From contig CAMLFF010000024.1 in NCBI GenBank assembly GCA_946479185.1, forward strand, positions 1 through 19,337: a stretch of 19,337 bases of DNA, written 5' to 3'. Below the pieces are notes generated by a model, which saw nothing but the letters and a program-made list of their open reading frames with translations, made no database searches and was not told the DNA's origin. Source of the stretch: an uncultured Sphingobium sp. GTDB lineage: Bacteria > Pseudomonadota > Alphaproteobacteria > Sphingomonadales > Sphingomonadaceae. The translations under genes and the position numbers were made by a program. Positions 5,274-12,726 of the stretch are shown in pieces (the first letter of the stretch is position 1; every line of letters begins with the position of its first letter).

Positions 5274-6835
5274 TGCCGGATCTTGGTATCGCGCTGCCGG
5301 ACCTGCTGCGGCTCGCCCAATCCCACCTGTTCCTGAGCGGCTGTGCCGTGGGCCTCGCGCTGCTGATCGGCCTGCCCATTGCGATCGTCGCCGCGCGTCA
5401 TCGGCGGTTCGGCGCGCCCTTGCTCGGGCTGGTCAGCCTGCTCCAGACGATCCCCGGTCTGGCGCTGCTCGCGCTCTTCTATCCGCTCCTGCTGTTCATC
5501 GGGCGCGCGACCCAATTGCAGATCCCGGCGCTCGGCTTCCTCCCCGCTCTGCTCGCGCTGACGGTGTATGCGCTGCTGCCGATTGTCCGAAACGGCGTCG
5601 CGGCGATTCGCGGCATCGATCCAGCGCTTACTGAAGCCGCGCATGGCCTTGGCATGACGCCACGCCAGCGCCTGATGATGGTCGAACTGCCACTGGGCGC
5701 GCCGATCATCCTCGCCGGTGTGCGCACCGCTGCGGTTTGGACCATCGGCACAGCCACGCTCGCCACCACGATCGGCCAACCGAGCCTTGGCGATCTGATC
5801 TTTTCAGGCCTGCAGACGGAGGATTGGAAGCGTGTGCTGGTCGGCTGCATCGCCGCCGCCATGCTCGCGCTGCTGGCGGATTTCATTCTCGCTCTTGTCG
5901 AAACCGGGATCGCGCGGCGCTCGCGCTCACGTCTGCTGATCGGCGCGGTGCTGCTTGCGCTTGCGGGCGCGTTGACCTTTCTGCCGCTGAACAGTGGCGC
6001 GCGGCAGGCTAGCGGCGCGCAATCGCGCATCATCACGGTCGGCGCCAAGAATTTCGCCGAGCAATACATATTGGCCGACCTGCTGGAAAAGCGCCTGCAA
6101 GCGGCGGGCTATCGCACAGAGCGGCGCGATAATCTTGGCTCGGCCATTGCCTATCGGGCGCTCGCGGCGGGCGATATCGATGTTTATGTCGATTATTCCG
6201 GCACGCTTTGGGCCAATGTTCTGGGCCGGACGGATACACCGCCTGCAAAAACGATGCTGGAGACGCTGGAAAGCGAGCTTGCCCGGCGGGATCAGGTGAC
6301 GCTGCTGGGCAGGCTTGGCTTCGAGAATGCCTATGCCTTCGCGATGAAGCGCAGCCGCGCGGCATCGCTTGGCATCACGGACCTTGACGGGCTGGCACGG
6401 AAATCGCGCGATCTGAAGCTCGCGAGCGACCTGGAATTTCTCAGCCGACCGGAATGGGATGCCGTCGAGAGCCTTTACCGCCCGGCCTTCAAGGAGGCGC
6501 GGCCCTATAGCCCCACCTTCATGTTCCGCGCGCTGGCGGATGGATCGGCGGATGTGATCACCGCTTTCTCGTCCGATGGGCGCATCGCGGCGATGGATCT
6601 GATCACCCTGCCAGACCCGCGCGGGGCGCTGCCCAATTATGATGCCGTGCTGCTGCTGGCGCCGCGCGCTGCACAGGATGCCAAGCTTGTCGCCGCACTT
6701 GCTCCGCTCGTCGGCGCAATCGATATTGGCGCGATGCGCGAGGCAAACTGGCTGGTCGACCGGGATCAGGATAAACAAACGGTCGCCAGCGCATCGCAAT
6801 GGCTTGCTGCAAAGTTGCGCGACAAAGCGAAGTAA
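5270..6835 (+). CDS. Fused permease / substrate-binding protein, EgtU-like (OpuCB-OpuCC fusion)
   Basis: This 521-aa protein joins two normally separate parts. Residues about 1-242 are a BPD-type permease with about six membrane helices (near 20-41, 50-78, 88-108, 148-170, 187-212, 220-240) and the EAA cytoplasmic loop at 122-150 that contacts the ATPase. Residues about 253-518 are a type II substrate-binding domain of the OsmX/OpuCC group, with GAKNFAEQYILADLL (258-272), NLGSAIAYRAL and DIDVYVDYSGTLW. The last membrane helix anchors the binding domain on the outside. The same fusion is known for EgtU, the ergothioneine permease-receptor of some Gram-positives and Helicobacter. It overlaps the ATPase gene by four bases and precedes egtBD by 74 bp. 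I infer transport of ergothioneine or a related betaine (hercynine); the ligand-cage residues were not verified. Confidence 0.83.
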   Translation: MMPDLGIALPDLLRLAQSHLFLSGCAVGLALLIGLPIAIVAARHRRFGAPLLGLVSLLQTIPGLALLALFYPLLLFIGRATQLQIPALGFLPALLALTVYALLPIVRNGVAAIRGIDPALTEAAHGLGMTPRQRLMMVELPLGAPIILAGVRTAAVWTIGTATLATTIGQPSLGDLIFSGLQTEDWKRVLVGCIAAAMLALLADFILALVETGIARRSRSRLLIGAVLLALAGALTFLPLNSGARQASGAQSRIITVGAKNFAEQYILADLLEKRLQAAGYRTERRDNLGSAIAYRALAAGDIDVYVDYSGTLWANVLGRTDTPPAKTMLETLESELARRDQVTLLGRLGFENAYAFAMKRSRAASLGITDLDGLARKSRDLKLASDLEFLSRPEWDAVESLYRPAFKEARPYSPTFMFRALADGSADVITAFSSDGRIAAMDLITLPDPRGALPNYDAVLLLAPRAAQDAKLVAALAPLVGAIDIGAMREANWLVDRDQDKQTVASASQWLAAKLRDKAK

Positions 6836-6909
6836 CCAAACTGCTTTTCAGGCGTATCCAGAAGGTGTGCCCGCAAAGGCGATGACATCAGTGGGAGGGC
6901 CAGCGCCGG

Positions 6910-8184
6910 ATGACCGCAAAAAGCAATGCAACACAGCCAGTCGCTGACGACGCCGTCGATGCGATGCGCCAGCGCTACCTTGCTGTGCGATCCCTTATGC
7001 TCGATCTCGCTGCGCCTTTGTCGGATGCTGATGCGACGGGCCAGTCCATGCCGGACGCTTCGCCAGCCAAATGGCACCTCGCCCATGTCACATGGTTTTT
7101 CGAGACCTTCGTACTGCGCGATCATGTGGCGGGTTATGAGCCCCATGATTCGCGCTGGGCCTATCTCTTCAACAGCTATTATGAGGCCGAGGGCGCTCGC
7201 CATGCGCGACCCCAGCGCGGACTGCTGACGCGACCGTCGCTCACCGAGGTCATCGCTTACCGCCAGTGCGTGGATGAGGCGATGGTGCAGGCCATGCCCC
7301 TCATCATGGAGCGCTGCCCTGATCTGGTGGAGCTTGGCCTCCACCATGAGCAGCAGCATCAGGAATTGTTGCTGACCGACATCAAGCACCTCTTCTTTCA
7401 GAATCCGCTCGGCCCTGCGGTTTGGGACGGTCAAGCCAGTCCGGCGGTTTCCAATACATCAACGCAGATGAACTGGATCGATGGCCCTGTCGGTCTCATC
7501 GACATTGGCGACGCGGGCGGCGGCTTTGCTTTCGATTGCGAGCAACCGGTGCATCGTCATTATCTGACGCCCTATGCCTTGGCTGACCGGCTCGTCAGCA
7601 ATGCGGATTGGGCGGCCTTCATCGCGGACGGCGGCTACACCACCGCCTCGCTCTGGCTGTCGGATGGTTGGAGTTGGGTACAGCAGGAGCGCATCGAAGC
7701 GCCGCTTTACTGGCGTCGCTTCGGCGATGGATGGGAGCATTTCACGCTCGCTGGTTGGGCTCCAGTCGATCCGTCAGCGCCAGTCACGCATATTAGTCTG
7801 TATGAAGCAGACGCCTTTGCCGCCTGGTCGAACGCGCGCCTGCCGACCGAGCAGGAGTGGGAAGCAGCCGCACGTCGTGATGATCCGCAAAGTGGCGTAC
7901 AACTCGATTACGCCGGTCCCATCGCGCCGCGCAATGACGGTGCGTCATCCATGTTCGGCAATGTCTGGCAATGGACGGGCTCGGCCTATCGCCCCTATCC
8001 CGGCTTCCGCACGGCGCCGGGCGCGGTGGGCGAATATAATGGCAAATTCATGAGCGGTCAGTTCGTGCTCAAGGGCGCAAGCTGCGCCACGCCGCGCGGC
8101 CATTCCCGCGCCACCTACCGCAACTTCTTCTTCCCCCATCAGCGCTGGCAATTCACCGGCCTGCGCCTCGCGAAGGATCTCTGA
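6910..8184 (+). CDS. egtB: Hercynine oxygenase (ergothioneine sulfoxide synthase)
   Basis: EgtB is a mononuclear iron enzyme that uses O2 to join a thiol donor to hercynine, forming the sulfoxide precursor of ergothioneine. At 424 aa the length is normal. The N-terminal DinB-like domain carries the iron ligands: His59 in WHLAHVTWF and the pair His146/His150 in HHEQQHQE. The C-terminal FGE-sulfatase-like domain includes NARLPTEQEWEAAARR (308-323), MFGNVWQWTGSAY (348-360) and YRNFFFPHQRWQFTGLRLA. The thiol donor may be cysteine or gamma-glutamylcysteine. No egtA or egtC is nearby, which fits the cysteine-using types, but this is not proof. GGGAGGG lies 10 bases before the ATG. The gene is followed after two bases by egtD, so the two are coupled. 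Confidence 0.93.
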   Translation: MTAKSNATQPVADDAVDAMRQRYLAVRSLMLDLAAPLSDADATGQSMPDASPAKWHLAHVTWFFETFVLRDHVAGYEPHDSRWAYLFNSYYEAEGARHARPQRGLLTRPSLTEVIAYRQCVDEAMVQAMPLIMERCPDLVELGLHHEQQHQELLLTDIKHLFFQNPLGPAVWDGQASPAVSNTSTQMNWIDGPVGLIDIGDAGGGFAFDCEQPVHRHYLTPYALADRLVSNADWAAFIADGGYTTASLWLSDGWSWVQQERIEAPLYWRRFGDGWEHFTLAGWAPVDPSAPVTHISLYEADAFAAWSNARLPTEQEWEAAARRDDPQSGVQLDYAGPIAPRNDGASSMFGNVWQWTGSAYRPYPGFRTAPGAVGEYNGKFMSGQFVLKGASCATPRGHSRATYRNFFFPHQRWQFTGLRLAKDL

Positions 8185-8186
8185 AC

Positions 8187-9173
8187 ATGGGCGTGCAGGC
8201 CGATCTCAAACTGGTCGAACATGATGATGACGGCGTTGATCTGGCATTCCGCGCCGATGTGCTGCGTGGTCTGTCCGAATCGCAAAAGGCGATTCCCGCG
8301 CGCTGGTTCTACGATCTCAAAGGCTCGGAGCTGTTCGAGGCGATCACGCAATTGCCCGAATATTACCCGACTTGCGCGGAAACCGGTCTCCTCAAAGCCC
8401 ATGGCCGCGATATTGCGCAGGCCATCGGGCCGAACCGTGCGGTCGTGGAATTTGGCTCGGGCAGTTCCGTCAAAACGCCCTTATTGTTGCAGCAGGTGAA
8501 TGCCGCGGCCTATCTTCCGCTGGATATTTCCGGCGAATTTCTGCGCCAGTCCAGCCGCGAACTCGCCACGAAATTCCCTGACCTGCCGATCATTCCGATC
8601 GAGGCGAATTTCATGCAGGCGGTGGAGCTTCCCGCCTCGGTGCGCCATCTCGATATGGTCGGCTTCTTCCCCGGCTCCACAATCGGCAATATGGTGCCGC
8701 ACACCGCTATCGATCTGCTGCGCTCGATGCGCGACACGCTGGGCCCGCGCTCGCAATTGCTGATCGGCGTTGATCGGGTGAAGGATGTGCAGCGGCTCGT
8801 CGCGGCCTATGATGATGCGCAGGGCGTCACCGCGCAATTCAATCTCAACCTGATCGACCGCATCAATGCCGAGCTTGGTGGCACGATGCCGCGCGACAAG
8901 TTCCGCCACGTCGCGCGTTGGAATGAGGATTGGAGCCGCATCGAAATGCACCTCGAAGCGCTCAATGACATGGATTTCGAGGTTGCCGGTCAGGCAATGA
9001 CGATGCAGCGCGGCGAGACGATCCACACGGAAAACAGCCATAAATATACGCTCAATCAGGCCAGGCTGTTGCTGCAAGCAGGCGGTTGGACGCCGATTGA
9101 TCATTGGATGGATGAGGCCGAGGACTTCATGGTCCTGCTCGCAGATTATAGCGAGTTTCGCAGCGCGCCCTGA
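8187..9173 (+). CDS. egtD: L-histidine N-alpha-methyltransferase
   Basis: EgtD trimethylates the amino group of L-histidine with three SAM to give hercynine, the first step of ergothioneine synthesis. This 328-aa protein has the family start ARWFYDLKGSELFEAIT and PEYYPT (57-62, usually followed by Arg, here Cys63). SAM motif I is VVEFGSGSSVKTPLLL (86-101). The histidine-binding residues known from the mycobacterial enzyme have counterparts: Tyr60 region, Asn168 in STIGNM, the Tyr208 region, and Glu282/Ser284 in HTENSHKYT. All core residues are present, so it should be active. It starts two bases after the egtB stop. Together the pair can make ergothioneine sulfoxide; the final C-S lyase (EgtE) must be encoded elsewhere or replaced. 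Confidence 0.95.
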   Translation: MGVQADLKLVEHDDDGVDLAFRADVLRGLSESQKAIPARWFYDLKGSELFEAITQLPEYYPTCAETGLLKAHGRDIAQAIGPNRAVVEFGSGSSVKTPLLLQQVNAAAYLPLDISGEFLRQSSRELATKFPDLPIIPIEANFMQAVELPASVRHLDMVGFFPGSTIGNMVPHTAIDLLRSMRDTLGPRSQLLIGVDRVKDVQRLVAAYDDAQGVTAQFNLNLIDRINAELGGTMPRDKFRHVARWNEDWSRIEMHLEALNDMDFEVAGQAMTMQRGETIHTENSHKYTLNQARLLLQAGGWTPIDHWMDEAEDFMVLLADYSEFRSAP

Positions 9174-9191
9174 GCGCATGGGCGCCCGATA

Positions 9192-9220
9192 GTGACAAAT
9201 TCACCTTTGCGCTTTAAATA
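9192..9220 (+). promoter_or_regulatory. Candidate promoter of the thrS leader transcript
   Basis: GTGACA (9192-9197) resembles a -35 box. At 16-17 bases spacing it is followed by an AT-rich TTAAATA (9214-9220) that can serve as -10. Transcription would begin near 9226-9228, so the leader peptide ATG at 9228 would be almost at the 5' end and 9234 very close to it. No ribosome site precedes the leader ORF, which fits a leaderless or near-leaderless message. Predicted by eye only. Confidence 0.45.
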
Positions 9221-9227
9221 TGCCCTC

Positions 9228-9308
9228 ATGCCAATGTCGACCACCACGACAACAACCAGCACCCCCTGCACTAGCAGAGGGGCTGTTGGCATGCGCGCGA
9301 CACTTTAG
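9228..9308 (+). CDS. Threonine-rich leader peptide of thrS
   Basis: The short frame from ATG 9228 (or ATG 9234) to TAG 9306-9308 encodes 26 (or 24) residues beginning [12 protein letters not shown]. Six consecutive threonine codons lie at 9240-9257 and nine in the whole peptide; four different codon types would not produce this in one frame by chance. It ends about 115 bases before the threonyl-tRNA synthetase start. Such a run is the sensor of a ribosome-mediated attenuator: low charged tRNA-Thr stalls the ribosome on the Thr codons. Three competing hairpins follow in the right order (listed separately). It is too short for routine gene callers; the longer frame from 9220 in another phase is a shadow. 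Confidence 0.85.
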   Translation: MPMSTTTTTTSTPCTSRGAVGMRATL

Positions 9309-9344
9309 TCCGCCTCGCCAAGGCCCCTTCCGGAAGGAACGGGC
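9262..9344 (+). terminator. Attenuator of thrS with three mutually exclusive hairpins
   Basis: Pairing 1:2 is a hairpin at 9262-9282, CCCCCTGC-ACTA-GCAGAGGGG, with one bulged A. Pairing 2:3 joins 9278-9290 (AGGGGCTGTTGGC) to 9317-9328 (GCCAAGGCCCCT), 11 Watson-Crick pairs plus a G-U and one bulge. Pairing 3:4 is 9323-9344, a 9-step stem with one C-C mismatch and a GGAA tetraloop. 2:3 shares bases with both others. A ribosome stalled on the Thr codons would cover the 5' arm of 1:2, allow 2:3 and stop 3:4; a ribosome reaching the stop would allow 3:4. A further perfect repeat, CATGCCAA (9227-9234) with TTGGCATG (9286-9293), may protect the resting state. The 3:4 stem lacks a real U-run, so termination may be weak or Rho-aided. 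Confidence 0.72.
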
Positions 9345-9424
9345 GCTTGCGGCTCAATCCTTCTGCCTCTTCCCAATTCCGCCCGGCTTCCCTAAGCGCG
9401 GAACCGCAGACAGGAACAAGACTC

Positions 9425-11428
9425 ATGACGCAGATGGTGAAGATTACGCTCCCCGATGGCTCGCAGCGCGATGTGCCAAGCGGAACCACGCCTGCGGATA
9501 TTGCGGCTTCCATCGGCCCGGGTCTCGCCAAGGCGGCGATTGCGGCGCGGGTGGATGGCGAGCTGGTCGACATCCTGCGTCCGCTGGAGGCCGATGTGCA
9601 GCTCGCGCTCGTCACCGCCAAGGATGAGAAGGACGCGCTGGAGCTGGCGCGGCACGACTTTGCGCACATCCTTGCCGAGGCCGTGCAGGCATTGTTCCCC
9701 GGCACGCAAATCACCTTTGGCCCATCCACGGATGACGGCTTCTATTATGACTTCGCGCCAAGTGCCGATCGTGGTCCGTTCACGGACGAGGACCTGCCCG
9801 CGATCGAAGCGAAAATGCGCGAGATCATCGCGCAGAACAAGCCCCTGCGCCGCGAAGTGTGGACGCGCGATCAGCTTGTCGACCGCTGGACGCAGCAGGG
9901 CGAAAGCTTCAAGGCCGAGTGGGCGCAGACGCTGGATGATGGCGAGGAGCTGACCGTCTATTGGTCCGGCGATGACTGGGTCGATATGTGCCGGGGCCCG
10001 CATCTGGCCTCCACCGGCAAGCTCGATCCGCAGGCCTTCAAGCTCACGCGCGTCTCCGGCGCTTATTGGCGCGGCGATCAGAATAATGCCATGCTTTCTC
10101 GCGTCTATGGCACCGGCTGGCTGAACAAGAAGCAGCTCGATGCGCATCTGCTCCGGCTCGAGGAAGCGGCCAAGCGCGACCATCGCAAGATTGGTCAGGA
10201 GATGGACCTGTTCCACCTCCAGGCCGAGGCGCATGGATCGGTCTTCTGGCATCCCAAGGGCTATCTCATCTGGCGTCAGCTGGAGGCCTATATGCGTCGC
10301 CGCCTTGATGCCACGGGCTATCAGGAAGTGAAGACGCCGCAGATCATGGACGCGCGCCAGTGGGAGCAGAGCGGCCATTGGGGCAAATATCGCGAAAATA
10401 TGTTCGTGATTCCCGATGAGGTGCCGAACACGGAAGATGAAGGCCCGGTCGTCTCCAATGATGCGGACTGGATGGCGCTCAAGCCGATGAATTGCCCGGC
10501 GCATGTGCTGATTTTCCGCCAGGGCATCAAATCCTATCGCGATCTGCCACTGCGCCTCGCCGAATTTGGCTGCTGCCACCGCAACGAGCCGCATGGCGCG
10601 CTGCATGGCCTGATGCGCGTTCGCCAGTTCACGCAGGATGATGCGCATATCTTCTGCCGCGAGGATCAGCTGGTCGAGGAGGTCTCGGCCTTCTGCGATC
10701 TGCTGGACGTGGTGTATAAGGATCTGGGCTTCTCGGACTATGCCATCAAGCTGGCGTTGCGCCCTGAAAAGCGCTTCGGCACGGATGAGATGTGGGACTG
10801 GTCCGAGCAATCCATGCGCGACGCCGTGCGTGCCACGGGCCGCGATACGCCCGAATGGGGCTGGGAAGAGATGCCCGGCGAGGGCGCTTTCTACGCGCCA
10901 AAGCTGGAGTTCCACTTGACCGACGCCATCGGGCGGACGTGGCAGGTCGGCACGATCCAGACCGATACGGTGCTACCCGAGCGGCTCGATGCCAGCTATG
11001 TGGGCGAGGATGGCGAGCGGCATCGCCCGGTCATGCTCCACCGCGCGATTCTCGGCAGCTATGAGCGCTTCATCGGCATCCTCATCGAGCATCATGCCGG
11101 GCGCTTTCCGATGTGGCTGGCATCGGTGCAGGCCGTTGTTGCGACCATCGTTTCCGATGCGGACGACTATGCAAAGGAAGTCACAGCCAAGATGGTGGCC
11201 GCGGGCCTGCGCGTGGAGACGGACCTTCGCAACGAGAAGATCAACTACAAGGTGCGCGAGCATAGCCTTGCCAAGGTGCCGAACCTGCTGGTCGTTGGCC
11301 GACGCGAGGCGGAAGAGGGCACGGTCGCGCTGCGCCGCCTTGGGTCGGATGAGCATCAGAAGGTCATGACGGTGGACGAGCTGATCGCCCAGCTGGTGGC
11401 CGAGGCGACCCCGCCCGATCTGCGGTGA
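9425..11428 (+). CDS. thrS: Threonyl-tRNA synthetase
   Basis: This 667-aa class II synthetase charges tRNA-Thr. In order it has the TGS domain (about 5-65), the editing domain with HDFAH (77-81) and MCRGPH (188-193), the catalytic core and the C-terminal anticodon domain. The zinc that selects threonine is held by Cys357 (MNCPAH), His408 (DAHIF) and His539 ([13 protein letters not shown]). Motif 2 is seen at [20 protein letters not shown]. All key residues are intact. I start it at ATG 9425, with AGGAAC at 9412-9417; ATG 9434 ([10 protein letters not shown]) is also possible. The frame is open back to a TTG at 9347, but that segment is inside the attenuator and lacks TGS similarity. The stop overlaps the GTG of the acetyltransferase gene. 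Confidence 0.96.
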   Translation: MTQMVKITLPDGSQRDVPSGTTPADIAASIGPGLAKAAIAARVDGELVDILRPLEADVQLALVTAKDEKDALELARHDFAHILAEAVQALFPGTQITFGPSTDDGFYYDFAPSADRGPFTDEDLPAIEAKMREIIAQNKPLRREVWTRDQLVDRWTQQGESFKAEWAQTLDDGEELTVYWSGDDWVDMCRGPHLASTGKLDPQAFKLTRVSGAYWRGDQNNAMLSRVYGTGWLNKKQLDAHLLRLEEAAKRDHRKIGQEMDLFHLQAEAHGSVFWHPKGYLIWRQLEAYMRRRLDATGYQEVKTPQIMDARQWEQSGHWGKYRENMFVIPDEVPNTEDEGPVVSNDADWMALKPMNCPAHVLIFRQGIKSYRDLPLRLAEFGCCHRNEPHGALHGLMRVRQFTQDDAHIFCREDQLVEEVSAFCDLLDVVYKDLGFSDYAIKLALRPEKRFGTDEMWDWSEQSMRDAVRATGRDTPEWGWEEMPGEGAFYAPKLEFHLTDAIGRTWQVGTIQTDTVLPERLDASYVGEDGERHRPVMLHRAILGSYERFIGILIEHHAGRFPMWLASVQAVVATIVSDADDYAKEVTAKMVAAGLRVETDLRNEKINYKVREHSLAKVPNLLVVGRREAEEGTVALRRLGSDEHQKVMTVDELIAQLVAEATPPDLR

Positions 11429-11886
11429 CGATATCGATCCGTAAGGCTGGTCCGGCTGATCTGCCGCGCGCGCTGGAAATCTGGCGCGCTGCGGTGGATG
11501 CGACGCACGGCTTTCTGACGCCTGCGGATCGGGCAGAAATCGACGTGATGGTCGAGCGTGAGCATCTGCCCAATGTCGATCTGTGGGTGGCGACGGACTC
11601 AACGGGAAAGGTGCAGGCCTTTCTCGGCATGGGAGAGGACGAGATCGATTCCCTGTTTGTCGATCCGCCTGTGCATGGGCAGGGCTATGGCAGCGCTTTG
11701 GTCGCCCACGCCCTCACACTGGTGCCCGATGCGAAAGTGGATGCGAGCGAGCAAGCGCCTCAAGCCATTGCCTTTTATGAGCGGCGAGGCTTCATCCGCA
11801 TTGGCCGCTCAGCGACTGATCCGATGGGTCGGCCGTATCCACTGATCCATTTTCGCGCACCCGCACGGGAAGAGTCGCAAAGATGA
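11425..11886 (+). CDS. GNAT-family N-acetyltransferase, YjaB-like
   Basis: This 153-aa protein is a single GNAT domain. [29 protein letters not shown] (3-31) is the first strand and helices, with VDATHGFL as in E. coli YjaB. The acetyl-CoA loop is [15 protein letters not shown] (83-97), and the last strands include [16 protein letters not shown] and a PYPLIHF end. The substrate is unknown; small-molecule amines or protein N-termini are both possible for this family. The GTG start overlaps the thrS stop (GTGA), so it is coupled to thrS and should share the threonine attenuator. A terminator-like hairpin follows at 11966. Confidence 0.87.
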   Translation: MTISIRKAGPADLPRALEIWRAAVDATHGFLTPADRAEIDVMVEREHLPNVDLWVATDSTGKVQAFLGMGEDEIDSLFVDPPVHGQGYGSALVAHALTLVPDAKVDASEQAPQAIAFYERRGFIRIGRSATDPMGRPYPLIHFRAPAREESQR

Positions 11887-11965
11887 TCGTTTCATCCTAT
11901 ATAGGCCGGGCAATGGGCGCTTGATTGGGTGCTCGTTAACTTAACTGTTGCTACAGCGCGACAGT

Positions 11966-11994
11966 GGCGTGCCCTCAGCGGCGCGCCTCTTTTC
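11966..11994 (+). terminator. Terminator-like hairpin between yjaB-like gene and infC
   Basis: GGCGTGCC (11966-11973) pairs with GGCGCGCC (11980-11987) through one G-U, with a six-base loop. The T-rich TCTTTT follows directly. It fits an intrinsic terminator for the thrS-acetyltransferase transcript, though it could act as an attenuator in an infC leader if transcription continues. Confidence 0.6.
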
Positions 11995-11995
11995 G

Positions 11996-12024
11996 TTGCT
12001 GCCATTTAGATTTAAGTTCATAGT
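11996..12024 (+). promoter_or_regulatory. Candidate infC promoter
   Basis: TTGCTG (11996-12001) and CATAGT (12019-12024) are 17 bases apart, each a partial match to the sigma-70-type consensus. They lie just after the terminator-like hairpin and about 30 bases before the infC start. This would give infC its own transcript with a short leader. Weak, by eye only. Confidence 0.35.
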
Positions 12025-12053
12025 CCGTGCAATAATTCGAAGGAGAACAAACT

Positions 12054-12602
12054 ATCCGTCCCCCCATGATGCGCCGCTCAATGGCGCAGCCCCAGCCGCT
12101 CAATGGCCCCCGCTACAATGAATTCATCACCGTGCCGAAAGTGCGCGTCATTGATGGAGAGGGCGAGAATCTGGGCGTGTTGACCACGCGCGAGGCTATC
12201 GAACAAGCGGCAGAGGTCGGTCTCGATCTCGTTGAGGTTTCTCCGAACGCTGATCCGCCAGTCTGCAAATTCCTCGACATTGGCAAGTTCAAGTATGAGG
12301 CGCAGAAGAAGGCGAATCTTGCGCGCAAAACGCAGCGCACGCAGGAGATCAAAGAGATCAAGATGCGCCCGAACATCGACGATCATGACTATGATACGAA
12401 GATGAAGAAGGTTTTCGACTTCATTGAAGAAGGCGACAAGGTGAAAGTCACCCTGCGCTTCCGTGGTCGTGAAATGGCGCACCAGCAGCTTGGCATGCAG
12501 CTTCTCCAGCGCGTGGCCGAGAATACGGCTGAAGTCGCGAAGGTGGAAGCCTATCCGCGCATGGAAGGCCGTCAGATGTTGATGGTCCTCTCGCCGAAAT
12601 AA
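12054..12602 (+). CDS. infC: Translation initiation factor IF-3, probable AUC start
   Basis: IF-3 binds the 30S subunit, keeps 50S away and checks the start codon. The protein has the N-domain ([17 protein letters not shown], then [19 protein letters not shown]) and the basic linker ([26 protein letters not shown]). The C-domain ends [13 protein letters not shown]. Length is normal. The nearest ATG pair (12066, 12069) lies 20 bases after the ribosome site AGGAG (12041-12045), which is too far. ATC at 12054, in frame four codons earlier, is 8 bases from it, at ideal spacing. Rare AUU/AUC/AUA starts in infC are well known and let IF-3 repress its own translation. I therefore annotate 182 aa from ATC; if ATG 12066 is used, the protein is 178 aa. 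Confidence 0.9.
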   Translation: MRPPMMRRSMAQPQPLNGPRYNEFITVPKVRVIDGEGENLGVLTTREAIEQAAEVGLDLVEVSPNADPPVCKFLDIGKFKYEAQKKANLARKTQRTQEIKEIKMRPNIDDHDYDTKMKKVFDFIEEGDKVKVTLRFRGREMAHQQLGMQLLQRVAENTAEVAKVEAYPRMEGRQMLMVLSPK

Positions 12603-12611
12603 TCATGTGGA

Positions 12612-12637
12612 GGGCGGCGCCGTCATCGGCTCCGCCC
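12612..12637 (+). terminator. GC-rich hairpin after infC
   Basis: GGGCGG-C-GCCG, loop TCAT, CGGC-T-CCGCCC: ten base pairs around one C-T mismatch, beginning 10 bases after the infC stop. No U-run follows, so it may act with Rho or as an mRNA stabiliser. The remaining 90 bases to cysS hold no other clear signal. Confidence 0.55.
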
Positions 12638-12726
12638 CACCCCTCACGCACGTTAACGCGACGCCGCAATCATTGACGGACTCGGCAAAGCGCCTCAAGA
12701 GGTCCGGGCCTTGATGAGAGCGAGTA

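Noticed and set aside
9347..9424. N-terminal extension of thrS from TTG 9347
   Set aside because: It begins just after the attenuator stem, has no ribosome site at proper spacing and no similarity to the TGS domain start; ATG 9425 has AGGAAC.
9220..9627. 135-codon frame beginning upstream of the Thr leader and running into thrS
   Set aside because: It is in a different phase from the Thr codon run and from thrS, has a Pro/Gln/Arg-rich sequence typical of a shadow frame, and overlaps the real start of thrS.
9392..10915. 507-codon minus-strand frame opposite thrS
   Set aside because: Shadow of thrS; His/Arg/Leu-rich composition and no recognisable domain.
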